Shown: positions 50,571-59,180, numbered from the stretch's first letter. The stretch: DNA of 64,000 nucleotides from an uncultured Pseudohongiella sp. (GCA_951812715.1 OX638323.1:1964577-2028576), one strand, 5' to 3'. Made by a program: numbers and translations. Notes: generated by a model not told the origin, from the letters alone.

Positions 50571-51349
50571 ATTGAATCCATGCGGGAAATGATGTCTCCC
50601 GCATGGCGCTTTTCGAAATAGGCCGCGGGTAGACGAATCAGGTGCCGCAGCACATTGCCTGCCATTTGAAAGGTCATTGACTGGCCTAGCAACAAAATTA
50701 CCCAGGATCGCAGCGCGACGGTCACGGCACGAATCAGATAGAGGCAACCGAAACCAATTCCTAGCAGAAACAGAAAATCCGTATCGAACCGAGTCACCGC
50801 CTCGTCGATGACAAGTTGCAGATAGAAGGGCGAAGCCAAGCCAAATAGTTGAATTACGACGGACAGGATAAGAATCTGTATCAAGGATCGCTTTAGGCCG
50901 GACAGGCGGGACCACAAGCTGGTCAATCGCGTTCTGGTTCGGGCCACGATTGGCTGAAAGTCAGTGGCGGGAGTCACCTCCAGCGCAACGCCGGTGAAGT
51001 GTTTCGATATTTCATCGAGAGAATAGGTTACTCGGCCGTGGGCTGGATCGAACACGACGAATCGGTTTCGCCGAATTTCCTTCAACACCACGAAATGATC
51101 CATATCCCAGTGCAGAATCACGGGAAGCGAAATATCCTTCAATCGTTGGGGTTCGAGTCGCAGAGCGCGCGAGCCAAGCATAAGCTGCTCGGCGATCTTC
51201 ATCAGATCGCGTAACCGCGACCCCTTAAGCGATGAACCGAAACGCTGGCGCATGGCGTTCAGATCGATTTTGTGACCGTGGTGTTGGGCCACCATCGCCA
51301 AAGACGCAAGGCCGCACTCGGCGGCCTCACTTTGCAGAAAAATCTTCAA
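50571..51349 (-). pseudogene. Truncated C39-peptidase ABC exporter (bacteriocin type)
   Basis: The first 260 residues of a peptidase-containing ABC transporter that cleaves double-glycine leaders and exports the peptide. The N-terminal C39 peptidase has catalytic Cys12 in SEAAECGLASLAMV, His85 in HWDMDHFVVL and Asp101 in VFDPAHG. Two membrane helices follow (about 155-184 and 192-222), then AAYFEKRHAGDIISRMDSI. After this the frame enters transposase debris and stays open to 50288 as an unrelated tail. The remaining helices and the ATPase domain are absent from the window, so export by this protein alone is not expected. The peptidase domain looks intact. Confidence 0.85.
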
Positions 51350-51425
51350 TGTTGCACAGCCAAGAAATTAATTGCTGGGAGAAGATAGAAAAATAGGGAA
51401 AAGCGAGAAATTTAAATAATCCTTT

Positions 51426-52001
51426 TTAAGGAATAGCAGGTAATAATATCGCGATAAGGTTGCACAAGCCATGCAAGATGCTCACGGAGAGAATTGGATG
51501 TCCATTTTTTCGTTCGATCTCTGTTATGGACAAAATGGTGAATAAGAAAGCAGACAAAATTACTGCTAATGCGTACAATAAACCGAAGTAATTGAGGCCA
51601 AAATTTACCGCATGAGAGGAAGAAAATAGCAAGCTTGTGATCAGAAAAGAATAAATCCAGCTATTTGATTTGGTAATCCAATCAGTGATTTTTTTTACTG
51701 TTAGTAAAATGATGAACTGAAAAATCAAAGTCTCCAAGAATGGAGCGACTATTGCAGCAATAGTAATCACCCAAATCAAAGGTAAAGAGGAAAAAATTTC
51801 TGCATCAGCGGAATCCACTGCTATCAAAAATTCTGGTTCGATAAGATACAACAATTCCAATGTGATCAAATCTGTAATTAAGATAACTGCCCAAAATGTA
51901 AGAATCAATTTTAATCTATTGATCTGAGCTAGGTAAGCAATAACTTTTTTCATTAGTGGGATATCTTTTAACTGGTGGAGTTCTATAGAATTAGGAAGCA
52001 T
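51426..52001 (-). CDS. CPBP-like intramembrane protein
   Basis: A 191-residue AT-rich membrane protein with about six hydrophobic segments, resembling CAAX protease/bacteriocin-processing (CPBP/Abi) proteins. The motif regions are present but altered: APFLETLIFQFII in place of EExxxR, then FSSSHAVNFG, and HGLCNLIAILL. The second Glu and the Arg of motif 1 are replaced. Such proteins often serve in bacteriocin immunity or maturation. An internal ATG at 51951-51953 (MKKVIAYLAQINRL) is an alternative start. It lies between the exporter and the leader-peptide gene on the same strand. Confidence 0.7.
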   Translation of the reverse strand: MLPNSIELHQLKDIPLMKKVIAYLAQINRLKLILTFWAVILITDLITLELLYLIEPEFLIAVDSADAEIFSSLPLIWVITIAAIVAPFLETLIFQFIILLTVKKITDWITKSNSWIYSFLITSLLFSSSHAVNFGLNYFGLLYALAVILSAFLFTILSITEIERKNGHPILSVSILHGLCNLIAILLPAIP

Positions 52002-52095
52002 ATCAAAGAGTTGAAATTTGGGAAATGGTAACTGATTATGATGATCTGAGCAACACTTAGTGATTTTCTATTAATATCGCAATATAATCCTCAAT

Positions 52096-52128
52096 AAAAA
52101 CGAGGGAAGGCAAAGCCTTCCCTCGTTT
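52096..52128. terminator. Terminator after the peptide gene
   Basis: An 11-base perfect stem, CGAGGGAAGGC / GCCTTCCCTCG, with an AAA loop. On the minus strand it is followed by TTTTTATT, so it terminates the leftward peptide transcript. It would also restrict read-through into the CPBP-like gene, so the peptide is probably its own transcript. Confidence 0.9.
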
Positions 52129-52162
52129 CGAACTGAAAACTCAATAGTGTTTTCTCAATAAC

Positions 52163-52435
52163 TCAATAATACGGTGGCCTAGGTAAGGGATTTTCTTGGA
52201 GATAATCTCCCAACTCTCGAGCTTGTTCCTTAATCTTTTGTCGATTTTTCCAAGCTTCTGCTGCTACTTCAATAGCAGATATTATTCTCCCGACTGGTCC
52301 CAAGATTTTTTTTATCAATTTCTTTATCCCGCTTGGCTCTTTTTTTTCCCCTCCGCTAACCAAGTCGATCTCTTTACTTGACAGTTCCAGGATTCCGTAA
52401 TCCATATCTGAGCCGCCGATTGAAAAATCTTTCAT
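52163..52435 (-). CDS. Double-glycine leader peptide, putative class II bacteriocin precursor
   Basis: A 90-residue precursor. The leader ends LSSKEIDLVSGG at residues 18-29, matching the double-glycine leader pattern (LSxxEIxxVSGG) of lactobin A/cerein 7B-type bacteriocins and the substrate of C39 peptidases. The predicted 61-residue product is cysteine-free, with net charge about +5. Its first half is cationic and probably amphipathic (SGIKKLIKKILGPVGRI, then ISAIEVAAEAW) and it ends PLPRPPYY. A strong ribosome-binding site AGGAG stands 7 bases before the ATG. Its own terminator follows. I recognise no named bacteriocin; antibacterial function is inferred. Confidence 0.78.
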   Translation of the reverse strand: MKDFSIGGSDMDYGILELSSKEIDLVSGGEKKEPSGIKKLIKKILGPVGRIISAIEVAAEAWKNRQKIKEQARELGDYLQENPLPRPPYY

Positions 52436-52620
52436 GTTCCTTCTCCTGCTTAGATTCTAGTGATTGGCTATAGCCATTATTTATCTTGACTCATTCCGGA
52501 CAGCATCTATTTCAAATTCAACTCGATTTAAATTTTCATGTCATCACAAGAAATCGTCAAGATATTAAAACTCTACCCCCAACCCGGCGGCGACGGTTCG
52601 AAGCCACATTCAGTAAACCT
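52436..52620. promoter_or_regulatory. Leader region of the peptide gene
   Basis: An AT-rich 185-base region upstream of the peptide gene (leftward). It contains the ribosome-binding site at 52443-52447 and a perfect 12-base palindrome TGGCTATAGCCA at 52465-52476, just upstream, which could be an operator. A TTGACG on the minus strand lies further upstream, but no convincing -10 box at 17 bases was found. Confidence 0.45.
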
Positions 52621-53256
52621 TTATAGGTCTTCCGCCGGTGATTGACCGTAGGTCGGTGCGTCGCCGGCCAGGTAAGCTAGCTCTTCTTCGGTGGACTCTC
52701 TTCCCAATGTCTTGTTGCGGTGCGGGAAGCGGCCGAAGCGGGCGATTACGTCCCGGTGATCGCGGGCGTAGGGGGCCTGTTCCCCGGAAAAATTCTCGAA
52801 AGCCGCCAGGCATTCCGCGTCCATTTCCTTCGTCACCCGCACCGACAACTCCTGCGCCGCCAGATCTTCCGCATGTTGCAGCGGCATGTAGTAGAACGCC
52901 CGCTCCAGCAACCCGACTTCCCGATCCATGCCCTGGTCGATAGCGTTTAGCGCCAGGGCAAGCGCCCGCTCGTCGCCGGCAAATGCGCCGGCGCGCCCCC
53001 GGCAGATGTTGCGGGTGAACTGGTCGAGCACGATGATCAGCGCGAGGCGCGGCAGTGCTTCCGCCTCCCAACCCTGGCAAGACCCGGCAAGCACCGCCTT
53101 GACCAGAGTCCCGAATCGCTCCTGGATCAACGCATCGGTAGCGGAATCGAAGCCATACCAGAGCTTGAGCCGTTCGCCCAGGTCGTCCGGCCGCAACGGC
53201 AGGCGCCCGAACCAGAACGCAATCACTTCCTGGTAGGTCATTTCCGAATGATTCAT
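52621..53256 (-). CDS. DUF924 family protein
   Basis: A 211-residue cytoplasmic protein of the DUF924 family, helical and TPR-like, of unknown function. It starts MNHSEMTYQEVIAFWFGRL; an ATG five codons later is also possible. The family pattern includes the initial IxFWF, GWEAEALPRLALIIVLDQFT and RNICRGRAGAFAGDERAL, then FYYMPLQHAEDLAAQE, FGRFPHRNKTLGRESTEEE and YLA near the end. Normal GC content, so it belongs to the core side of the island border. The reading frame is open further upstream to 53700, but that part is intergenic. Confidence 0.85.
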   Translation of the reverse strand: MNHSEMTYQEVIAFWFGRLPLRPDDLGERLKLWYGFDSATDALIQERFGTLVKAVLAGSCQGWEAEALPRLALIIVLDQFTRNICRGRAGAFAGDERALALALNAIDQGMDREVGLLERAFYYMPLQHAEDLAAQELSVRVTKEMDAECLAAFENFSGEQAPYARDHRDVIARFGRFPHRNKTLGRESTEEELAYLAGDAPTYGQSPAEDL

Positions 53257-53496
53257 TCCAATTGCCCCGGCCGCCGCGGTAACGGAACACCTGGCTATAC
53301 TACAGGCGATGACCGGAGTTCGCATCGTGGCGCTGCGTGCGCGCGCGCTCGCGCCGTCGGCATTGTGAGCGTTGATCGTTCTATACTGGTGCGCGGAAGC
53401 CCGGCTTGAGATTCGGGCCGAAAAATGCTTGAATGCGCGCGCATTCGGCGCCGCATGATTCCGGCCGGCGCCGCCCCACGACTGGCTCATTTGTCC

Positions 53497-54384
53497 ATGA
53501 CTGAAACCGCGGCCCGGCAAGTATCCGCCTCCTGGCGCGACTACTACGAGATGTGCAAACCCCGCGTGGTCATGCTCATGATCCTGACCTCGCTGGTGGG
53601 CATGTTCCTTGCCGTGCCCGGCATGGTTTCCTGGCGCATCCTGCTGCTCGGCAACCTGGGCATCGCCTTGGTCGCCGGTTCCGGCGCCGCGGTAAACCAC
53701 CTCATCGACCGCCGCATCGATCGCATTATGGGACGCACTTCAGGCCGGCCGCTGCCCCAGGGCCGGGTCGACCCGATGCAGGCGGCGATATTCGCCTTGC
53801 TGCTTTGCGCCAGCGGCATGGCGATCCTGCTGATTTGGGTCAATCCCTTGTGCGCCTGGCTGACGCTGGCTTCCTTTGTCGGCTATGCCTTCATCTACAC
53901 CGGCTACCTGAAACACGCGACGCCGCAGAACATCGTCATCGGCGGTCTCGCCGGCGCCATGCCGCCATTGCTCGGCTGGTCGGCGGTAACGGGAACCATC
54001 GAACCGGACGCCGTTGTGCTGGTGCTGATCATTTTCGCCTGGACACCACCGCATTTCTGGGCTCTGGCGATCCACCGCAAGGATGAGTATGCGCGCTCGG
54101 GCGTGCCCATGTTGCCGGTCACTCATGGCGAATACGCCACCCGGGTGCATATCATCGTCTATACCGTGATTCTGGTGGTGGTGAGCGTCGTTCCCTGGTT
54201 CACCGGCATGGGCGGCTGGATTTACCTGGTTTCCGCGCTCTTGCTCGGCGCCGGTTTCCTGTATTGGTCCGGACGCTTGATGTTCCGCCCGCGTCCGGAT
54301 ATTCCGATGCGCACTTTCGGTTATTCCATCGTCTACCTGGCGCTGTTGTTTGTTGCCCTGCTGGTGGACCACTACCTGGCTTGA
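53497..54384 (+). CDS. ctaB: Protohaem IX farnesyltransferase (haem O synthase)
   Basis: UbiA-family prenyltransferase CyoE/CtaB, 295 residues from the ATG at 53497 ([20 protein letters not shown]). The prenyl-diphosphate motif is [18 protein letters not shown] with DxxxD near residue 68, followed by [20 protein letters not shown] and [13 protein letters not shown]. About eight membrane helices. It makes haem O, the precursor of haem A, for the aa3 oxidase encoded 9 kb to the left. A haem A synthase gene (ctaA) is not in the window. Confidence 0.94.
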   Translation: MTETAARQVSASWRDYYEMCKPRVVMLMILTSLVGMFLAVPGMVSWRILLLGNLGIALVAGSGAAVNHLIDRRIDRIMGRTSGRPLPQGRVDPMQAAIFALLLCASGMAILLIWVNPLCAWLTLASFVGYAFIYTGYLKHATPQNIVIGGLAGAMPPLLGWSAVTGTIEPDAVVLVLIIFAWTPPHFWALAIHRKDEYARSGVPMLPVTHGEYATRVHIIVYTVILVVVSVVPWFTGMGGWIYLVSALLLGAGFLYWSGRLMFRPRPDIPMRTFGYSIVYLALLFVALLVDHYLA

Positions 54385-54391
54385 GCGGCGC

Positions 54392-55051
54392 ATGGCTGCC
54401 ATTCGCTTGACCAAGACCGTCTGGATCGCATTCGCGCTGGCGAATGTGCTGTTGCTGTCGCTTATCGTCCTGTTGTTGCAGTTCCGCGCCGAGCGGGCAG
54501 AGCAGTCGCGGTTGAGCGAGTTGGGCGCGGCGCTCTACCCGGAACCGATTCCCTTGGCCGAAATCGAATTGACCGACCAGCACGGACAGCCGTTTCGGCT
54601 CGACCGCATGCGCGGCGCGTGGAGTCTGGTGTTCTTCGGTTTCAGCAATTGTCCGGACATGTGCCCCATGACCCTGGCGCAACTCGAACGCTACTACCGC
54701 GACCGGCCCCAATCGGCGCGGCCGCCATTGCAGGTGTTGTTTGTTTCCGTCGATCCCGCGGACACGCCTGAAATCATCGGCGAATATTTGCAAGGCTTCC
54801 ATTCGGAATTCATCGGCCTCGGCGGCAACCCGGATGCGGTAAGCAATTTCGCCAGCCAACTGTTCGTAAATACCGGCGCCGGCGAGATGCCCGGCCATGG
54901 GCCGCCCGCCGGCAGCCCCGAGGGCTTTATCAGCCACAGCGTCCACATCGGCGTTGTCAATCCCGCGGGCGAGCTTGCCGCCCTGCTGCGTCCGCCGCAT
55001 CGCGCCGCCGCGATCTCCCAGGCGCTGGCGCTGATTGTTCAGCGGGCCTGA
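54392..55051 (+). CDS. SCO1/SenC copper chaperone
   Basis: A 219-residue SCO-family protein, start ATG at 54392 (MAAIRLTKTVWIAFALANVL), with one N-terminal membrane anchor and a periplasmic thioredoxin fold. The copper-binding motif is FFGFSNCPDMCPMTLAQLE (CxxxC, near residue 90) with the distal His in ISHSVHIGVV. It delivers copper to CuA of oxidase subunit II. It follows ctaB by seven bases, so these two form an oxidase-assembly operon. Confidence 0.92.
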   Translation: MAAIRLTKTVWIAFALANVLLLSLIVLLLQFRAERAEQSRLSELGAALYPEPIPLAEIELTDQHGQPFRLDRMRGAWSLVFFGFSNCPDMCPMTLAQLERYYRDRPQSARPPLQVLFVSVDPADTPEIIGEYLQGFHSEFIGLGGNPDAVSNFASQLFVNTGAGEMPGHGPPAGSPEGFISHSVHIGVVNPAGELAALLRPPHRAAAISQALALIVQRA

Positions 55052-55068
55052 AGCGAGGCGGCGGCAAA

Positions 55069-57846
55069 ATGGCTGAATCCAACGACAAGCCCGCATTGAT
55101 CCTGGTAGACGGCTCTTCCTACCTGTTTCGCGCCTTCCACGCGCTGCCGCCCATGATGACCGGCAGCGGCCGCCCGACCGGCGCGGTGCGCGGCGTCATC
55201 AGCATGATCCGCAATTTGCGGAACAAGTACGCCGGCAGTCGCATCGGCATCGTTTTCGACGCCAAGGGCAAGACCTTCCGCAACGAGATTTATGCCGAAT
55301 ACAAGGCGCACCGGCCGCCGATGCCCGATGAGCTGCGCTCTCAGATCGAGCCTATCCTGCAGATCATCCGCGCCATGGGGCTGCCCTTGCTCATCGTCGA
55401 TGACGTTGAAGCCGACGACGTCATTGGCACCTTGGCGACCGCGGCCGGCAAGGAACGGATATCCACGCTGATTTCCACCGGCGACAAGGATCTGGCCCAG
55501 CTTGTGACCGGTCACGTCACGCTGATCAACACCATGAACGATGAACTGCTCGACCCCGCCGGCGTCGAGTCGAAGTTCGGCGTGCGCCCGGATCAGATCA
55601 TCGATTATCTCGCGCTGATGGGCGACAAGTCGGACAACATCCCGGGCGTTCCGGGAGTCGGCGCCAAGACCGCGGCGAAATGGCTGCAGGAATACGGTTC
55701 GATGCGGGGCATAATCGATAACGCTGGCGCCATCAAGGGGAAAATTGGCGAGAAGTTGCGCGACAACCTGGAATTGCTCGAACTTTCCTACCGGCTGGCC
55801 ACGATCCGCACCGATGTGCCGCTGGAACTGAATTACGCGCAACTCGAAGGTCGAGCCGAAGACAAGCAGGAACTGCATCGCCTGTTCAGCGAGCTGGAAT
55901 TCCGCACCTGGCTGCGGGAACTCGAAGCCGATGGCGTCTCCGCGGCGCCGTCGGCGGAAGCCGGCGAGGCGGATGACGCGGCACGGCAGCAGGCGCGGGA
56001 AGACCCTGACCCGGCAGATCCGGCGCAAATGCCCGCGGGCACGCAATCCAAGGTCATCACCACCGAAGCCGCGCTACAGGAATTGCTCGGCGAACTGCAT
56101 GCCGCGCCCCGGTTCAGTTTCAATCTCGAAGCCGAGCCCGGCCATATCTTCGACGCCCGGGTCGTCGGCATCGCGTTTTGCCCGAAGCCCGGCACGGCCG
56201 CCTATATCCCGCTGGACCACGACTACGTCGGCTGCCCGCGATTGCTGCCCGCCGAGCGGGTTTTCGCGGCCGTGCAACCCCTGCTCGAAGATGCGCTCAA
56301 GCGCAAGTGCGGCTACGACCTGAAACATCAGATGCACCTGTTGCGGAATCTCGGGATTGACTTGCAGCCGGTGAAGTCCGACGTGCTGCTGGCCTCGTAT
56401 GTGGCCAACTCCGTTGCCGTGCGCCACCAGCTCGACGCGATTGCCCTTCGCTATCTAGAATCCGCGCCGCCGAATCTGGAAAGCCTGACCGGCAAGGGCC
56501 GCGGGCGGTTGGCGATGCACCAGCTCGCCATCGATGACTTTGGCGCCTGGGCCGGAGAACGCGCCGACTTGATTCTGCGGCTGGCGGGCGTGCTTGAGCA
56601 GCACCTGCGCGACAATGGCCACCTCGAAGGTCTCTACCGCTATTTCGAAATGCCGCTGGCGCCGGTGCTGCAACGCATGGAGCGCAATGGCATCCTGCTC
56701 GACCCCGAAGCATTGCAGCGGCAAAGCGCGGAGTTGGCGGTTCAACTCGAAGCGCTGGAACAGTCCGCGTTCGAACTGGCGGGAGAAAGTTTCAACCTGT
56801 CTTCGCCAAAGCAATTGCAAGCGCTGCTCTACGACAAACTGCAATTGCCGGTAGTGCGCAAGACTCCCACCGGCCAGCCTTCCACCGCCGAGGACGTATT
56901 GCAGGAATTGGCCGCGAGTTACGAGTTACCGCGGCTGCTGTTGCGGCACCGTTCCCTGACCAAACTCAAGTCGACCTATACCGACAAGCTGCCGCAGGAA
57001 TTACATTCTCGCACGCGGCGCATCCACAGCAGTTTCCAGCAGGCGGTAGCGGCTACCGGCCGGCTTTCCTCCACCGACCCGAACCTGCAGAACATCCCGG
57101 TGCGCACCGCGGAAGGCCGCCGCGTGCGTCAGGCATTCGTCTGCAAGCCCGGCTACAAGCTGGTCGCGGCGGACTATTCCCAGGTGGAACTGCGCATCAT
57201 GGCCCACTTGTCGGGCGATGCCGGCCTGCTCGAAGCTTTCTCCCGCGCCGAGGACATCCACCGCGCTACCGCCGCCGAAGTGTTCGGCGTCGCGCTCGAA
57301 GCGGTGGAGCCGGATCAGCGCCGCAGCGCCAAGGCGATCAATTTCGGCCTGATCTACGGCATGTCTGCGTTCGGCCTCGGCCGGCAATTGAACATCGCCC
57401 GCAACGAAGCCCAGCAATACGTCGATCGCTACTTCGAACGATACCCCGGCGTGCGCACTTTCATGGACCGCACCCAGGCCCAGGCCACCGAACTCGGCTA
57501 CGTCGAAACCGTATTCGGCCGCCGTCTCTACCTGCCCGACCTGCGCGCCGGCCGCGGCATGTTGCGCCGGGCGGCCCTGCGCACCGCGATCAACGCGCCT
57601 ATGCAAGGCACCGCCGCCGACATCATCAAACAGGCCATGATCGACATCGACCTCTGGCTCGAAAGCGAACCCATCGACGCGCGCATGCTGTTGCAGGTCC
57701 ACGACGAACTCGTGTTCGAAGTCAATGAGAACGACCTGCAACTGCTATGCGACGGCGTAAAATTCCGCATGATCAGCGCCGCCGCCCTCGACGTGCCCCT
57801 CGTCGTAGACATCGGCATCGGCGACAACTGGGACCAAGCCCACTGA
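55069..57846 (+). CDS. polA: DNA polymerase I, proofreading site degenerate
   Basis: PolA, 925 residues, full length. The N-terminal 5'-3' nuclease (about 1-290) shows LILVDGSSYLFRAFHALPP and STGDKDLAQLVTGHV. The polymerase domain has DYSQVELRIMAHLSGD, INFGLIYGMSAFGLG and LLQVHDELVFEV. The middle 3'-5' exonuclease domain keeps the fold but not the site: motif I reads FSFNLEAEP instead of FxFDTE, motif II GYDLKHQMHLL lacks the Asp, and motif III is AGERADLILRL without the YxxxD pattern. It starts 17 bases after sco. Confidence 0.95.
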   Translation: MAESNDKPALILVDGSSYLFRAFHALPPMMTGSGRPTGAVRGVISMIRNLRNKYAGSRIGIVFDAKGKTFRNEIYAEYKAHRPPMPDELRSQIEPILQIIRAMGLPLLIVDDVEADDVIGTLATAAGKERISTLISTGDKDLAQLVTGHVTLINTMNDELLDPAGVESKFGVRPDQIIDYLALMGDKSDNIPGVPGVGAKTAAKWLQEYGSMRGIIDNAGAIKGKIGEKLRDNLELLELSYRLATIRTDVPLELNYAQLEGRAEDKQELHRLFSELEFRTWLRELEADGVSAAPSAEAGEADDAARQQAREDPDPADPAQMPAGTQSKVITTEAALQELLGELHAAPRFSFNLEAEPGHIFDARVVGIAFCPKPGTAAYIPLDHDYVGCPRLLPAERVFAAVQPLLEDALKRKCGYDLKHQMHLLRNLGIDLQPVKSDVLLASYVANSVAVRHQLDAIALRYLESAPPNLESLTGKGRGRLAMHQLAIDDFGAWAGERADLILRLAGVLEQHLRDNGHLEGLYRYFEMPLAPVLQRMERNGILLDPEALQRQSAELAVQLEALEQSAFELAGESFNLSSPKQLQALLYDKLQLPVVRKTPTGQPSTAEDVLQELAASYELPRLLLRHRSLTKLKSTYTDKLPQELHSRTRRIHSSFQQAVAATGRLSSTDPNLQNIPVRTAEGRRVRQAFVCKPGYKLVAADYSQVELRIMAHLSGDAGLLEAFSRAEDIHRATAAEVFGVALEAVEPDQRRSAKAINFGLIYGMSAFGLGRQLNIARNEAQQYVDRYFERYPGVRTFMDRTQAQATELGYVETVFGRRLYLPDLRAGRGMLRRAALRTAINAPMQGTAADIIKQAMIDIDLWLESEPIDARMLLQVHDELVFEVNENDLQLLCDGVKFRMISAAALDVPLVVDIGIGDNWDQAH

Positions 57847-57912
57847 CACCCGTCCGAGGCTTACACTGGAAACTCAATTTAGTTATATTTTAGTTTAACT
57901 TTAGAGGCAGCC

Positions 57913-58169
57913 ATGAATACAGTAAAACCCCGCAAAGTCGGCGGTTCCGTCATGCTCGCATTGCCCCGGCCCTCCTTAATACGATGAAACTCGGGGCCGG
58001 CGCCAGCGTCGAGATCGAAGTGGACGAGGGCTGCCTCATCATCAAGCCGCATACGCGGCCGAGCTATTCGCTCCAGGAGCTTCTGGAGCAATGCGACGAA
58101 ACCATCGGGACTTCCCCGGAGGATAAGGCCTGGATTGACTCCGAGCCGGTTGGAAAAGAGCTTATTTAG
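57913..58169 (+). pseudogene. Frameshifted MazE/AbrB-type antitoxin
   Basis: From ATG at 57913 after an AGAGG site it reads MNTVKPRKVGGSVMLALPRP, the DNA-binding N-terminus of PemI/ChpS-type antitoxins, and then stops. The rest, ALLNTMKLGAGASVEIEVDE and the toxin-binding tail PSYSLQELLEQCDE, is in the next frame and ends at 58169. A single-base deletion near 57962-57976 explains this. An internal ATG at 57984 could yield the 61-residue C-terminal part alone, but has no good ribosome-binding site. A sequencing error is possible. Confidence 0.78.
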
Positions 58170-58501
58170 TGGAACGTGGAGAAATCTGGCTCGTAAGCCT
58201 GGACTCGACGGCAGGCCACGAGCCAAAGGGAACTCGTCCGGTAGTGCTGGTTTCCCCAGCCGCCTTCAACCGACTGACCGGTGCGCCGGTAGTGCTGCCC
58301 GTAACAACCGGTGGAAACTTCGCCCGGAGAGCCGGATTCGCCGTATCTCTCAAGGATTCAGGCATAACAACAAGCGGAATAATCCGTTGCGATCAGCCTC
58401 GCGTTCTGGACGTGACCGCCAGGAACGGCAGGCGCGTTGACAAAGTCCCGGATTCGCTCATGGAAGAAGTGCTTGCCCGACTCGCCACGATTCTGGAATA
58501 A
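58169..58501 (+). CDS. MazF/PemK-family endoribonuclease toxin
   Basis: A 110-residue intact toxin of the MazF/ChpB class: GTG start, MERGEIWLVSLDSTAGHEPK, then GTRPVVLVSPAAFNRLTG, VLPVTTGGNFARRAGFAV, IIRCDQPRVLDV. These match the conserved GxIWxVxLDP, G.E..G.RP.lVvs and RCDQ.R patterns. MazF enzymes cut mRNA at short sequences. Its GTG overlaps the antitoxin stop (TAGTG). With the antitoxin frame broken, either the short antitoxin product suffices or the toxin is silent. Confidence 0.88.
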   Translation: MERGEIWLVSLDSTAGHEPKGTRPVVLVSPAAFNRLTGAPVVLPVTTGGNFARRAGFAVSLKDSGITTSGIIRCDQPRVLDVTARNGRRVDKVPDSLMEEVLARLATILE

Positions 58502-58536
58502 AGCTCACCCGTACCTGGACCTTTCGAACCTGTTTT

Positions 58537-59130
58537 TCAGACCGCAAGCCAGGAATCGAGGCGTTCGCGCGCCTGTTCGAGACCGATGCCCGCGGTCGCC
58601 GAGAACAATTGCACTTCCAGCGCGCCACGCCCCGCCAGCTCTTTTCTCACCTCGGACATGGTGTTATGGGCGGGGTTCCGCTTCAGTTTGTCGGCCTTGG
58701 TCAACAGCAGATGCAAAGGCAGGCCGGCGCCCTGGGCCCAATCGATCATCTGCCGGTCGAATTCCTTCAACGGATGCCGAATATCACTGAGCAACACAAT
58801 CCCCCGAAGCTGCCCCCGCCCGTTCAGATAATGCTGCATCTCCCGCTGCCATTGCTCCTTGACCTCAAGCGGCACCTTCGCATAACCATAACCAGGCAAA
58901 TCAACCAGATAACGCCCCGCAACGCCCGGCACCAGGAAGAAATTAAGCATCTGCGTGCGCCCCGGCGTCTTGCTCGTGCGCGCCAGCCGCGACTGCCGGC
59001 AAATCGCATTGATCGCACTCGACTTCCCAGCATTCGAACGCCCCGCAAACGCCACCTCCGCCAAGCTATCCACGGGACACCCATCGAGCGAAACGGCGCT
59101 TAACGTAAAAGTCGTCTGGCTGTAATTCAT
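58537..59130 (-). CDS. engB: Ribosome biogenesis GTPase EngB (YihA/YsxC)
   Basis: EngB, 197 residues from the ATG at 59128-59130 (MNYSQTTFTLSAVSLDGCPV); the open frame upstream to 59283 is intergenic repeat. G1 is EVAFAGRSNAGKSSAINAI near residue 27; G2/G3 TPGRTQMLNFF and LVDLPGYGYAKV; G4 LLTKADKLKR; G5 LFSATAGIG. It is needed for 50S subunit assembly. A fragment of its 5' end is repeated at 59614-59679. Confidence 0.95.
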   Translation of the reverse strand: MNYSQTTFTLSAVSLDGCPVDSLAEVAFAGRSNAGKSSAINAICRQSRLARTSKTPGRTQMLNFFLVPGVAGRYLVDLPGYGYAKVPLEVKEQWQREMQHYLNGRGQLRGIVLLSDIRHPLKEFDRQMIDWAQGAGLPLHLLLTKADKLKRNPAHNTMSEVRKELAGRGALEVQLFSATAGIGLEQARERLDSWLAV

Positions 59131-59180
59131 GAAGAATTTCCAAATATCGAAGCCAGGGTTCCAGAAACCATACAATCTGA

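Noticed and set aside
52610-53290. 226-codon frame on the minus strand
   Set aside because: Shifted frame over the DUF924 gene, which has a convincing family sequence in the other frame.
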